Shown here: positions 1 to 12,300 of the stretch, piece by piece | Position numbering within the stretch: the first letter of the stretch is position 1 | Layout: every line of letters starts with the position of its first letter | Assembly (NCBI GenBank): GCA_025765615.1 | Contig: JAIVFJ010000028.1 | Location: forward strand, 186,001-250,000 | DNA from: Zopfochytrium polystomum | Lineage: Eukaryota; Chytridiomycota; Chytridiomycetes; Chytridiales; Chytridiaceae | Length of the DNA: 64,000 nt | Direction of reading: 5' to 3' | Notes under the pieces: model-generated | Databases searched by the model: none | The model's input: only the letters and a program-made list of their open reading frames with translations | Told to the model about the DNA's origin: nothing | Made by a program: the position numbers and the translations under genes

Positions 1-1546
1 GCCTGCGCAATAACCTGTGGGTCTGGCTCATTCGCTCCGCCCAGATGCAATGCAGCCAGTGCGTTCGCTTTGGTTTGAGGAGTGGAAAGAACGTTAGGAT
101 ATTGCCGGTAACCAATTCACAAAACATGAAATAAAGAACAGGGTGGATGAAAAACTGCGCCCAAACAATAACAATAATAACCTTGAGCAGTGCGTCCAGC
201 GGGCGCGGCCGCATACGGAGAGGGTGCGGGCTTTGCGCTGCGAAGTGCCAGCTCCGCGGCCGACACGGACGGCGAGACCGGGGGCTGTGGCGCAGAGGGA
301 GGCTGGTAGAATGGCTGGGACGGGGCGTACGGGTGAGGCGGCTGGGGCTGTTGCGGGGCGTAAAACGATGCCGGAGGCGAGGACGACTGGAGCGGCGGCT
401 GCGGCGGCTGGTGCTGCGGCGGGTGGACGAGGGGGTTGGGCGACAGGGGCGGGGGCGCGGCGCCGGGGCCGGGGGGAAGCGGGTCCGAGCTTCCGTAGAA
501 CGACGGGGCGGACGGCGGCGGCGGTAGGCTCGGCGAGGAAGCCGCGGGTGGGGGGGTAGGGCGCTCTGCTCGACATGCCGAACGGCGACGCGGCGGCTGA
601 CGCCGGCGACGACGGCTGCTGCGAAGCGGTGGTGGGCGGTTCAGGCGGGAACGCGCCGCCGCCTCCGCTCGTCGGGGACGACGGCCCCGCTTCGGAGGCT
701 GCGCCTTCTGAGGACGGGTCGACTGCGGGTCCCGGTGTTGGTTTCCGGCCCTCCTTGATGGCTTTGATGATGTCGACCGCCTTGAATCGTGCGTACTTGA
801 TCTTGTCATTGATCTGGGAAACGGTTACGGGTCGAAGTTGGAGTGAGCGACGCGCGAGCGGCTGTGAGAAGAAGGTCAAAGGGAGTGGCTCACGCTGTCT
901 TCGACGGTTCCAAAGACTTTCAGGACCTCAAGGAATATGGACGCCGCAAGAAAGGTCTTTGCTGTTTTGCTGAGTGGAGCAAGAAATCAACAAAGATCGG
1001 TACACAGGGGGCAGGCAGCACAAGCCAAGAGCGTTTGTTACTTTGTAGCAGCACCAGCCCGGTCCTGGTTGTCCGCATTGTTGAAAATCTTGAGTGCAAA
1101 GTTCTCAACATGAGCGTAACCGACGAGGTCGTTGGTGATCGCGTCGTTCGGTCCAAGCCCTGCCTTTTCCTAAGGGGCGAATGTGGGAGTAGAATATTCG
1201 AGATGAGGAGGAGGAGAGAATGGCTACACACCAATACAAGATGCTCTAAACCTTTTCGAGGACGTCCAGCAGGTTCATGAGAAACGCTTGGCTTTGGTGG
1301 CTTTGGGCATTCCGTTCGATCGCGAGCTTGGCGGCGTAGTAGTTGCCTAAGTCGGGAAACAGATGTTAGGACCTGGTAGGCCTCAGAAATTGCGGCGTCC
1401 GCTGCAACGATCAGTCCATGGGCCTGCGGTGTGTCGCACATACAATAGTATGAGACGACGGGATCGCGCGTCTGGAGCTCTTCGGCGCGCTGGAGGAAGC
1501 CAGAAATGAACTTGAGGTCTTCGGGCACTTCGTTGCTGAGCCCCAT
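1..1546 (-). CDS. VTA1: Vta1/LIP5-like ESCRT-III/Vps4 regulator (3' end beyond window)
   Basis: Vta1 stimulates the AAA ATPase Vps4 during ESCRT-III disassembly on endosomes. The start MGLSNEVPEDLKFISGFLQR (ATG at 1546) begins the N-terminal MIT-like region. Splicing a GTATGT..TTAG intron (about 1443-1347) joins VVSYYC to NYYAAKLAIERN, and further exons near 1250, 1080-1160 and 905-975 continue the helical domain through HVENFALKIFNNADNQDRAG. An exon from about 840 gives INDKIKYARFKAVDIIKAIK and then a long Pro/Ala/Gln linker, as is usual for the family. The frame changes inside the linker at a seven-base homopolymer (550-556), so either the assembly has an indel or the linker is read differently. 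A final intron with CTAAC near 100 leads to an exon that runs off the window, so the C-terminal Vps4-binding domain is not seen. Confidence 0.85.
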
Positions 1547-1820
1547 CTTGTTGTTTGTATGAATTCCAAAAAAGAAAGAACAAATGGCGAAAGGAGGCAA
1601 AAATCGGGCACGAGAGGCAGGGACAGCCGACGAAATTCCAACGCACCACCTGGAAAGAAAACGAGAACTCGGTCCACATCTACACGGCCTCCCCGGCACA
1701 GAATCAAGTCAATGCGGCGCGCCAGCGCAGCACTTTCCACAACGGGGGAGGCTACCAAACAAGAAGAAAAAAAAAAGAAAAACACAAGGTAACAACGAAA
1801 AAAAAAGGGATTCCCATCTA
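1547..1820. other. Intergenic, VTA1 promoter and 3' flank of the Slm-like gene
   Basis: The stretch is A-rich on the plus strand and contains no credible coding exon. It must hold the VTA1 promoter (transcription to the left) and the terminator of the next minus-strand gene. No clear TATA box or named motif is seen. Confidence 0.5.
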
Positions 1821-3866
1821 TCAACTGTCGGTCTTCTTCACCTCCACCGTCACAGTGCGAGTCACTGTCTCGACAGTCTCGGATACTGAGTTAACTTTGG
1901 TGCTCGATCGGCCCAACGTCGACGAGGTACCCGTAGCCACCACACCGAGGGTGGTCTTTGCAGCTACGGAGATGGCTTCGTGCCACTCTTTCGTCTCAGA
2001 CATGCTGGCTCCCAGGAACTGTGGAGTCAAGAAGAAGGGGGGGTAAATCGACAAAGAGGGAGCCGTGAGACGGAAGACAGAGGCAGGAGGAAGCAAATCA
2101 GCATTTGGCACAGTCTCAAAACAAGACTTTTGACTTTTACCTTGAACGTCTTTGACGAACGCTGGAACATTTTGCCTTGCTCGTTCTTTTCGGTGAGAAT
2201 GAACTCCTCTGGCTTTCGGTCCTCGGCCTTGTAAGGCTCCAGGGTGCAATCTCCCATAAAGATCGAGTCGTCAGGATCAACCTTCTCATCACGAACAAGG
2301 GAGGGCCTCTGCTTGAATTCTGTACGTTTCAGGAGTAAGTGAGGACGTTGCCAAGCAAGAAACCATCAACCAACCATGAAGGTAGCCGGCCGCCGTGAGA
2401 AAGTAGTAGTACTCTTTGTACGACTTAACGAGGCCCTTTCCTCGTCGCTGAAGGGAGCCTTCCTTTCTGACTTGAACGAGCTCGTCCTTTGCACCTTCAT
2501 AGTCGTTGTCCTCGAACATCGCCGGACCGCCGGTGGCGTCTAGCCTGGCGTCGCAAAACAGCTTCCACTCCTTGTCCGCCTCGAGCGCATCGAGGGTCTT
2601 TTTGATTTCGCCAGCGAGGAACGACCGGTGCTCCTGGATTTCTTTGAGGCTCGCCACGCCGTTCAGAGCCTGCCGAACTTCGCGGATGACGTTGGATTCA
2701 AAAATAGAAAAGTCGCGCTTGACGTCGACCAGGGCGACCGTGCGGGCTTCGTGCTTGGCCTTGGCGATGGCGAGCTTCCGCTTGACTTCGAGGTTTGCCA
2801 GCCACGGGTCGCCGTAGCGGTTGTGGTCGGCACCATTTTTGCGGGCAAAGGAGAGCGCCTGACGAGGCAGACGAGCGTTTTCGACGATTGAAAAACATGA
2901 GAATGGAGTCCTGTGCGCCGTTTCGTTGACCTTAACGCAAAATGAAATACCTTTTGTAGGTTTTCTTTCGCTTTCTGCATCGCGTCGCGGTCCTTGAGGC
3001 GTTCCTTGTTTCGCCTCTGCATCGGCAAGTGTTGGTGTCATTCAACCGGAGCAGTTTTGCAATACGCTTCAGAAAGTGCAAGGACTCGTACCTTCTGCTC
3101 ATCTTCAAGAGCATCAAGTTTCTTCTTCACTTCCTTCTTGATGGCAGCGAGGCTCGCGACAGTCTGTGAGGCGAGGGAGTGTGAAATCGCCTGATGCTGC
3201 GAGGCGAGGCGGTCCGACTCGTCGTGCAAAAGACGGGTGACGCTGCGGATGGCAGATTTTTCGCCGAATGCGAGATCCCGAGCGCCAGATGGAGTGTTCC
3301 ACTCCTAAAGAAGCAAAAACAGTTTTGGCATTAGGGTTAAAGAAGCAAAACGGTGCTGGCATGAGACGAGGTACAAAAGGGAGGGGGGGAGACAAATGTC
3401 CCCGCAGAACAGGTGCCGCTCGGCCCCAATGCCAGCCTTAGCCCATGACGAACAGGGGGATCGCTTCGCCACTTACGGTCGCCACGTTTCGGTAGGATTT
3501 GGCCAGTGCCTTCTCCGCATCTGCAATCGAGTCAAAGTGGCTGTAGAGGGTGTTGATAAGCGACCGCCAACCGCGGGCACGATCGGTCAGAACATCGGCC
3601 GGGTCCAGAGCAAGGCCGGCCGAGACGAGCTCTTCGGAGGTGGCGACGGGGCTGGCGACTTCGTCGAGGGAGCCTAGTTGGTTGGGACACGTTGAGAGGG
3701 GGAATGGGGTTCGGGTGGAAAGCATTAACTGGATGATTCGGGCAGCGGGCGACGCTCAACTGGTGGAGGAGCCCGTGCCCGAATAGGTCGAATCTGTGGC
3801 ATCCGACTTGGAGCGCAGCAGAGTGAGGGCCTTGGGGGCCGGCGATTTTTCCCTAGCGCCCATCAT
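1821..3866 (-). CDS. BAR-like plus PH domain protein, Slm1/Slm2 type
   Basis: In fungi Slm1/2 proteins bind PtdIns(4,5)P2 at the plasma membrane and act with TORC2 and eisosomes; that role is inferred by family. The start MMGAREKSPAPKALTLLRSK (3866) is followed by a GTTGAG..CTAG intron that brings LDEVASPVATSEEL into frame. Exons at 3,438-3,700 and 2,500-3,230 encode a long helical domain (RARGWRSLINTLYSHFDSI, then a helix rich in charged residues around IREVRQALNGVASLKEIQEH). A C-terminal PH domain follows: SYKEYYYFLTAAGYLH near 2,400, MGDCTLEPYKAEDRKPEEF near 2,250 and TKEWHEAISVAAK near 1,960. The stop is at 1821. BAR plus PH order and the YYFLT/GYLH strand match Slm proteins better than other PH families. 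It lies head-to-tail with VTA1 and the DnaJ gene. Confidence 0.72.
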
Positions 3867-4514
3867 CCTTGCGTCGTCGGTCGTATCGAGTGCGCAATGT
3901 GTGTTTAGCTGCAAAGAGTAGAGAGTGGAGGGATGGTCTATCGAGTTGAGGCGGGAACCAAAAAGGAATGTATGTTGTGTGGCACCTTCGGTGTGGTGCT
4001 GGCCAGGGTTCGGACCAATCAAAAGGGGAAGAGGGAACAATTTTTTTCCTTTTTGTTCGTTCTGAAAAGAAATGGAGACAGACAAAAAGTTGCAGTGGCG
4101 GTTTTTGTCGTGGAGGCTTTTGACAAAACGCCACTCCAAAAAGACGCATGCACCCTCACTCCCACACACCCACAATGTTCGCAACGAGAAAACTTGGATT
4201 ACCCTTGAAGGCCAACGCAAAACTGACTCCCCGTCTGCAACAAACGCCGGCACGCTCCCTCATTCCATGAAGGTAGTATAGGGGAGACGGGGACCAATCC
4301 AAAAACTATTAAAGCCAAGAGAGGAAAGAGAAAGAAAGCAAAGAAATGTGGGAGGGAATAGGAGCAAGATAGGGCGCCTTCCCGGCGCACGTCGGGGAAA
4401 GTAAGAGCGTAGCAGGGGAAGGGCCGCTATAAGTGATAAAAAACCAGGAAAGGTAAAAGGACGAAGAAGGAAACGATAAAAAAAGGGGAAAAAAGCTCTA
4501 TCAGCAACCCGCCG
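3867..4514. other. Intergenic, presumed promoter of the Slm-like gene
   Basis: About 650 bp without a coding signal. Open frames crossing it are low complexity and lack neighbours in frame with any exon. It separates the stop of the DnaJ gene from the start of the Slm-like gene, both on the minus strand. No recognisable regulatory motif was found. Confidence 0.5.
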
Positions 4515-6282
4515 TTACGACGAAGCAATCATGCGATCCGGTGACAACGGTATCACGTTCGTGCCGTTAGCTCCACCAACTTCGCCATCTTCGGCGCGGA
4601 GCTCTGCTTCGACAGACTTCTTCGAAATTCCCAGCACGCACGGTAGGCAAACACCGACGCAGCAGAGCAGAATGCTGAGAACGATAAAGGAAGGTATGAG
4701 GATTACCGACGCGGGGGGCGACGCGCCGTCGTTGAGGCGTTTAATGAGGAGCCCAACGGTGGCATACAGGAGACCGAGTACAATTGCTGCTACAGCAACA
4801 GCCAAAAGGACCGATCCGAGAGCATCCGGGTCGCCTTCTTGACGCAATTGGAAGTACGTCACAGAAATCATCACGAGGATGGCGGCACCTTGAATAAAAA
4901 TGGGCAAGAACACGACGCTAGAAAACGAGAGTAACATTGCACCAGTTAGGACGACATTTGCGAATGTTCGCAGCGCACTTACACCCATGGGGCAAAGTCC
5001 GGGTTTCCGAGTTTGGCTACAATTAAGATGACCTGCAGGACCCTAAGGGCCCACGGCAGGAACTGCGAAATAGTTTCTAGGACTTTCTCCCGCCCAGTCA
5101 GTGGCCGAGAGATGAATCCAGACTCCTCCTCCTCTGAAGAGGGAGGGACTAGCGTCACAACACCCTCGGTGAACTTCGCCAGCAAGCCTTGAACGGCCGC
5201 GATGAAATGCAAGACCTCTATGATGAACCACGGTGCAAAGGTGACCGCCCAGGAGTCCAGGTGGTTGTCAAGACGAAGGGCGAGAAGAATGTCGAAGGCA
5301 AAGAGCAAGGCAACGTAAACAACGCTTCCAATTCGCTCCAGGATAGACGGCTTCTCCGATTTCGAGTGAGTGCTCGCTCCATCGTCTGCTTCGTCAGAAT
5401 CGCCCTTGACAGCACCATAGGTGACGAACGCCAGGAAGAAAGCCAGAACAATGAAGGAGGGAATGAAAACCACAACCCACGAAAAGGATACCGAGCCGTC
5501 CGCTCTGAGCGAGATCAAAATGAGGAAGAGCAAGAGTAGGATGACGATCGTGCTCAACACAGCGAACACTTGATTCATCATGAGGAAGACCTCTGGGTTG
5601 AGGAACGGCACCATGTGCGCATTGTCCATCATGGCAACTCCACGTTCCCCCTGGACGACTCTGTTAGCGATCGGAAGCAACGCTATTTTAAGGCCCATGA
5701 GACTTACGTATTTGTCATACATTTGGCGCTTCTTAGGGTCAGCTGTCAGATAGGACGTGAGTTGAAAACCATGGCCGGTTACTGAAAATAATGGACGTAC
5801 AAAGCGTTTCATAGGCCTTTTGGATCCGCTGGAATCTCTCCGGGGCGTTCGGGTCCGTGGTGTTTTTGTCCTAAATATATCATTAGTAAACAGGTCGAGA
5901 GCGGGCACCCCGCACTCAACTGGATGGTAACGAAGCGCTTCTTTCCGATAGCCCTGGGGTGATAAGAGCGGGTGAGTGAAATGACATAGAACCAGCAAAG
6001 AGGATGAAGGACTGTGTCCCTTAAAAGGAGGTGTCGGAACTTGATGGGCGGAGGTTCGATGTGGAATGAGCAACAACTGCTTTGAAAGGCCTCGCAATGC
6101 CAAAGCGCCGAAAGTCTCAACCACCATTGAGGTCGCCGAAGTCTGCGATGGAAGGGCGAGGGGGAGTGCCGACATTGAGAACTCCCTACCCTCTTGATTG
6201 CATCGGCATCGGCGCTGCGATCGATACGGAGCAATTCGTAGTAGTCCTCGGGGCCGGTGGAGCCCGCACCTTCTGTGCTCAT
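4515..6282 (-). CDS. DnaJ-domain multipass membrane protein (TMEM185-like membrane part)
   Basis: An Hsp40 co-chaperone module is anchored to a membrane. The start reads MSTEGAGSTGPEDYYELLRI, a typical J-domain helix I. Introns then split the J domain: helix II GYRKEALRYHP ends at a GTTGAG..TTTAG intron, and the next exon opens with DKNTTDPNAPERFQRIQKAY. The catalytic HPD tripeptide is therefore complete but divided by an intron. DPKKRQMYDKY ends the domain. At least six hydrophobic segments follow, containing W-V-V-V-F-I-P-S-F and W-A-V-T-F-A-P-W-F repeats that resemble the Tmemb_185A family. A last intron with CTAAC near 4,950 joins APWV to VVFLPIFIQG. The stop is at 4515. Substrate and organelle are unknown. 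Confidence 0.75.
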
Positions 6283-6444
6283 GTCGTGGGCTGATCTCCA
6301 AAGAAAATATTTTGAAACAATCGTGGAACAGCGACCTTTCCTTCACGAAATTCTGCTGTCATTGGATGGGTGGACGGTCAAGGGGACTTCGCTTCCTCCT
6401 TTTTCCCTGCGAAAGCATAAACGAAAAGCGAGCATCCTGCGAGT

Positions 6445-9119
6445 CTATTTGTGACTTTGAATAACAGAAAAGAACTTTTTCAAGGACTCGAGATCCCTCG
6501 CAGCCTCGTCCACAAACACAACCGGTCTACCCAAGGGCGCTGCGGAAGTAACGCGCGATGGGTAAGAGGGAACATCAGCCGGCTTCAGGTCATAGACGCT
6601 AAGCCAACGGCGGCCCTCCGGGAGGGCCGGCAGGTACACTCGAACTTTGTCCGTGGACGGATCCAACACCGGCGCGACCAAAAGGTGCGGGCCGAGGAGG
6701 AACTGGCGATTGAGTTTGGCCGCTTCCGGGTCGTGGTGGAAGTGGAGGTAAAGATGGCGGACCACGGGGTAGCCCAGCCGCACTGCTTCGCTGATGAGTC
6801 CCGTCTTGTAATCTGCCAGCGATTGGAAGATTTTCCCACAAAAGGCAAGATGCTTCAAACTCTCTGAGAATTGGGTCCGTTAGTTTCGCAAAGCGGTTCT
6901 AGAGCCGGAAAACGAACCTTCGTCATCGTAGGGTTGAGCGTTGTTGTCTGGTGCACTCCCTGGACAACAATAAAGCGTCATTGTGCTGAACCATCGCGGA
7001 GGAACTTGTTCGTACCTTCGTGAGACCGGAACACAACACCAAAAGCATTCAACTCCATCCATCGTAACAGCAGCTCCTTCGTTCGGAAATTTCCAAACTT
7101 TCTGCCAAAGTACTCGAGCGCAAGACCGCTGTACCCACCAACGTCGGTATGGTTCAGAGAGAAACCCGACAAACCGGACGAAAGAACTCCAAGAAGCTAT
7201 GGGAAAGGTCCGCGGTCAATCTCCAAGTCATAAAGGTTGCGCATGTGGTACCCACCCCAGCCTTGATACCATCATACTCGTCCCAGTCTACGAGTTGGTC
7301 GCCCGTCCAAAATGCACTGGCCAAACCAGGAGATTTCGTAAAACCAGAGCGGTGGAATATAAGCTTGTCGTCCGGTGACTTCACGGTTTTCAAAACGTCC
7401 TCCTGGAGCTTGGTCCATACTTCGGTGTACAGATTATGATCCGCAGTGGTTGCAACCTTCCCTGACGTCAGAACCGCGCCTGGCGGCAAAAACTCGCCAA
7501 AGTCTGCCATGTAGCCGGAAACGCCCTCCACGCTAAATATGTCCACAAGAGCCTTTTTCAGCCAGTCCTGAGCGGCGGGGTTGAAAAGATCAACTAGCCC
7601 CGCCTGGAAGTTTGGGCCGGAATTGATCCGTAGTGGATTTTGACCCGTCGCGTCCCGCACCAAAAAGTTCTGATCAAGGGCCTCTTTGTAGAGGTTCCGG
7701 CGATAGGTGGGTTTTCCCGTGCTGACGTCCGCGACAAAGGTGTTTACGTACGAAAGAGTGCGAACCTTGTGCTTTCTGAATAGTCCGCCGACGAATTCGG
7801 GCCAGTTCGGATACAAAACATCGTCATTTTCCCAGTTCCACCAAAGGCGCTTCAAAATTCGGCCCAGAATCTGCTGTTCGCGTTTGCCGCACCAGTCTTG
7901 GAGCCTGAACGGTTTGGTTTTAGAGCACGGAGAGCGAAAAAGTGTCACAAAGGAACGGGGCAACTCACCAGACACCAGTCAGAGGAACTCCTGCTGCAAG
8001 GGCGCGTTCTACAACCCCGGCGACTTTGGATTCGCCTCCCTGTATTCCCAGTATAACGCCTTCCACAACCCACGAGGGAAGGCCCTTCATCCGACCTGAA
8101 AACTCCGTGTATTGCTCGATTAGGTGTAAAGGCGACTTTCCTTTGAGCACATTAACGACGACGCGAGGGGATGCGACCTTTATGGTGATGCGGTCACGGG
8201 CGGTGAGGTCGAACAAGGAATAGTCGCTGTTTTCCAAGAACACCGAGCGCAAGCGATTGGTTGTGATATGTGGCACCGGCTTGTATGCGGAGACATCGTC
8301 TCCACCCGCGTCCTTGCCAAAGACCGTGTTTGCAAAGAAAGTCGTCGGCTGCTTCCCGCGACCGACCCCATCTTCTCTCGACATGATCGGCACTTTCTTC
8401 CCCTTTAAATCGAAATGCGTAAACTGCTCGCCCAGTCCAAAGATGCGCTCGTCCAATGATGAGGAAAACGTCAGGAAAACTTTGGTGAAGCGCTTCTCGG
8501 GGTCGTTGAGGTTGACGACGAAGCGCAGCTGGTGGGGGCTGGGGGACGTAAATGTTATGCTGTAAGGGATAGGTGCTGGCGACTGTTCGGATGGAATGAC
8601 GCCGGCTATGGTCACAGTTGGGTCGAGCGTCGGTTGCGCCGAGGACGCGGTAAACGAATCGATGGTCTGGCGGGTCGAAAGATAAAAGTCGTGGTCAACG
8701 ATTTGGAATGTGCCATAGCCTTTTTTTGTGCGTTGTAAACAAAGTCAGCGTGAAAGGCAACGGTGAAGATGAAACCAAGCAGTACCCTTTCCGAAATCGT
8801 CCTCCCCAAGGGCTGTGCGGAGAAAAGGTACACCCTTCACGGCTGTCTCGTTGGGGGCGCAGAGATAAAATGGTTAGAGCGCACGCTCCAAAAGAAGACG
8901 CGCATCATTGCGAAGGGGAGCAAGCACGGGGCTTCTTCTCGCTCGCTTACAGTCCAAGACGGCGACGTGCGACGAAGGGTCGTCCCCTGCCTTGTAGATG
9001 ACGGAGAGGCCCGGGCGGTCCTCGCCGCCGGCGGCCGCATGCAGTCGAATGGCGAAGAGGCCGAGGTGGCGGGTCCTGACGCTCACATCGGCGGCAACGG
9101 CAATGGCGGCGCCGCTCAT
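6445..9119 (-). CDS. GH31 glycoside hydrolase, sulfoquinovosidase-like
   Basis: The family cleaves alpha-glycosidic bonds, and the sulfoquinovosidase branch releases sulfoquinovose from sulfolipid glycosides. Start is MSGAAIAVAADVSV at 9119, with no obvious signal peptide. Later exons read FGLGEQFTHFDLKGK (8,400s), LQDWCGKRE and KRLWWNWENDD (7,850s), the nucleophile motif YMADFGEFLPPG (7,510s), the acid/base motif FWTGDQLVDWDEYDG (7,290s), NHTDVGGYSGL and RSHEG (7,000-7,150), and a C-terminal beta domain ending at 6445. Arg and Trp of R-L-W-W and the Tyr of D-V-G-G-Y match residues known to read the sulfonate in bacterial YihQ. That supports the SQase branch over ordinary alpha-glucosidase; activity itself is inference. 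Confidence 0.82.
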
Positions 9120-9358
9120 TTCTTCGGTTGTTGGTTCTTGTTTTTTCTTTTTTCTTTGTTTGTTGTTGTATCGTTTGTCTTTTGATTGGTCGGCGTCCCG
9201 TGAGCCAATCGTTGCGTGATTTTGCCGTGCCCGTTGCTCGGCTTTTTCTTGGCTTTCAATCCGCGCATCCCACAATCACTCCGCCACTGGGGTTGAGCAG
9301 AAAACAAAAAAAAAAAAAAAAAAAAAAAAAAATAGAGAAGCGAGAGGCCTATGTTTCA
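9120..9358. repeat. Intergenic with 27-base poly-A run
   Basis: The gap between the SKI3 stop and the GH31 start contains an uninterrupted A run at 9,306-9,332 and T-rich sequence around 9,130-9,180. It would serve as 3' flank of SKI3 and promoter of GH31. No coding exon is seen. Confidence 0.6.
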
Positions 9359-12300
9359 TCACTTCAGCAGGCTACGAATAAATGTCGACGATGGCTGAAG
9401 CGCCAGCTCCCGCTCCCACCACGCCGTTGCGCTGTCACCCTTCCTGGCGGCCAGCACACCCTTCAGCCAACACAGCCACGGCACGGCAACAAACCCTTCC
9501 GTCGACGCGGTCGTCCCCTCAGCTCCTCCGTTTTCCGCCTGCGCGCTGGCCGCAGGCCCACCAAAGGCCGCCATGAGCTTCGTGCACTTGTTCACGCTTC
9601 CCGAGGATCCGCTGACGAGAAGTAGAAGCATCTGCACAAGGGCAACTGCCGGTTCCTGTTGTCGCGGTGCGGCGGAAAGCGCCTCCAACGCTTTCGCAGG
9701 GCTGTACATCCCCAAAGCCAGGCAACGTCGCAACGCTGCAGAAATGCTCGCGTCCGCCTTGGATAGGCAAAACTCGCTGCTCTTGAAGAGCCGTAAACTT
9801 CGGTAGACCTCCCCCAGTTCCTTTATGGATTGGTAGATAGTGAAAAATTGGGGTTTGCGTGGATTGTGGGTAGTTAATGAGAAGGGAAGATCAAAGGAAA
9901 TGAACAATTGAATACAACCTCCCAGAACCTGTCCTCTGCGCAAGAGGTAAGGAGCAGCGCATTCTTGTAAAACTCCACGGAGTTTGCAAACTCTTTCATC
10001 AAGAATAACGACCGTGAAAGCAAAACGGACGCGGCAGCTTTGATCACGTTGCTGTAAGAATCGCTCGATAAAATGCCCTGAGTAACCGACGAGACGTCTT
10101 GAATGAGGGAATTCACTTCCATATCCGGGGCAGAGTTGCGGAGTGCAGCGGCTTTGACCAGGTTTGCCTCGCACAGAGAGATTCGTGCCCATGCGTGAGT
10201 CAGGCCAGCGGCGCCACCAGGAAGAACGAGGGATTGACCAGCACAGGACTCCACGGCACGAACCGCGCCAAGTAATTGCTCATCTTGATCTCCACTGATT
10301 TGCGGCACGAACTTCCTTCGCATTTCCACCGCTGCACCGAGACGGTAGAATGAATTAGAGGGGTCCAGATGGGCGGCTTTCATCATCCACTTGTGCACTG
10401 CCGTCGGAGATAAGCGGGCAAGTGATTTACCGAAAACGAAGTAGATGTAGCCTAACTCCTTTCTGGTCAATTCGCGAGCCTCGCCGCCCAATACCAACGC
10501 GCTTTTTGCGAGTTTATGGCAAACCGAAGCAGTTTTTTGCGACGCGCGAGGTTCAGTCCTATGTCGCTGATTTAGCGCTGCAACACTTTGTCCCACAATC
10601 ACAAACCTTCCGACAGCCTCACATAGCTTGGCCCAGAACTTGGCCGAAGTCGGATGATTGTGAACAGAGCGCGAAATGAATCGTCGGCTCAGCCTCAAGT
10701 CGCCCCGAAGTCTGAAAAATTCAGCAAGCAGTTGAATGGCGTCATCCTGGAGCTGGCCCAGACTGTCAGGTCCCAGCTTCATGAGCTCGGCTGCAGCGCT
10801 TTCAGCAAGGGTTGAGTCATTTACGAGAATGGCGAAAGCCAAAAGTGTCATCAGTCCTCTGTTTTGGACACCGTACTCAGTGGCGCTAAAAAAAATTGCG
10901 GGTTAACAAAGTTTTTCTTCAAGTCATCGAAGTCTCTCACCATTCTAAAAGCTGTTGCCGAGCAAGGTTCAAATGTTCCTCAGACCCAAGATAAAACAAA
11001 ACCTGGCTTAAAGAAACAGAGATTGCTCCTTTTAGAAGATTTCGAGCCCCTTCAACATCCATTCCGGCAAGTGAGTCCAAAGCCGCCTGGTATTGAAGAA
11101 GGCTCTGTGGCAAATCGCCGTTGAAGAAGTGGGCCATGCCACATCCCACGTGCACGTAGCCATCGCCATTCGAAGTATTATTTAGTAACGACTCGTAAGC
11201 GGCCACGGATTCTGAGAATCGTTCGGCTGAGCAACACAGCCGCGCGAAATTTTGGAGCGAGAAGATCGACGGTTCTCCGTCCACGCTCTCCGTGATTTCA
11301 ACCGCCTCGCGGGCGCACAGGTAGGCAGCATCGAACTTCCCAAGAAGCTCATCTATGAGGGCCAGCAACGTCAAAGCAGCAGCATCTTTCTTGTTCTGTA
11401 CACATTTACTCAAGGCGACGGCCGCCGAAGCCAAGTTATTTACGTCGCCTTTCTCAGAGCTTTTTGAAATGTGCTGCTGATAGACATGGAAGGCGTAACT
11501 GTACGAGAATTCATACTTATGATTCGTTTGTGAGTTCATCAGGCAACGGGGGTTTCTGAAGTCCTTACGTTGAAGCCTCCGCCGATTTCGAGCGCGTTTT
11601 CGAAAAGATCCAATACTCGTCCTGATGAGCGTTCACCAGCAAAGGTTTGTCCAATCCGCGCAATTTCAGAAGCCGGGTTCATCAGAACCGCCACGTTGAA
11701 AATCGACTCGGCACAGGAGAAGTCGCCATGCATCAGAGACAGAGAGCCAAGGTTCGCCATGTATTCGATCTCCTGGAGTGCACAATTGGTGCCCGAGGGA
11801 AGCATGCATTTGTAAGGTCTCAAATATTTTCACCATAGGCAGACCAACCTGCGAATTTATTTCCAGCGCGGTAATGAAAGCGTGTTGAGCCAGAGACGGC
11901 GAAACTCTACTGGTTGACAAGCCGAGTGCATTCCATAGACTGTCATTGTACTGATTTTCTCCAAGCGCTGCTCTGATAAACTTAATTGCGGCCGCTTGAC
12001 ATTCCCAGCCACGACCAGATCCTTCAGACGCTGAACTCGAAGACAAAGTCTCGCTTTGCCTTAACAAGGAAATAGCAAGATCGTGAATATAATTTGGTAC
12101 TAGAAGAGAAGTCTGATCATCGGCCGACGCTGCTGCAGCGGCTGCGCTGTAAGCCCAGGACGCGCCCGATTGCATGGTCAAAAGGGACCTAACGTGCGGA
12201 TCCTCAGTTGAGAACTCGCCGAAGCCTTCGAGTGGTGGGCGGGCTACCTCCTTCAACTTGGCAATCAAACGTTCAGCCTTCATCAAGTCAGCACCCGTTG

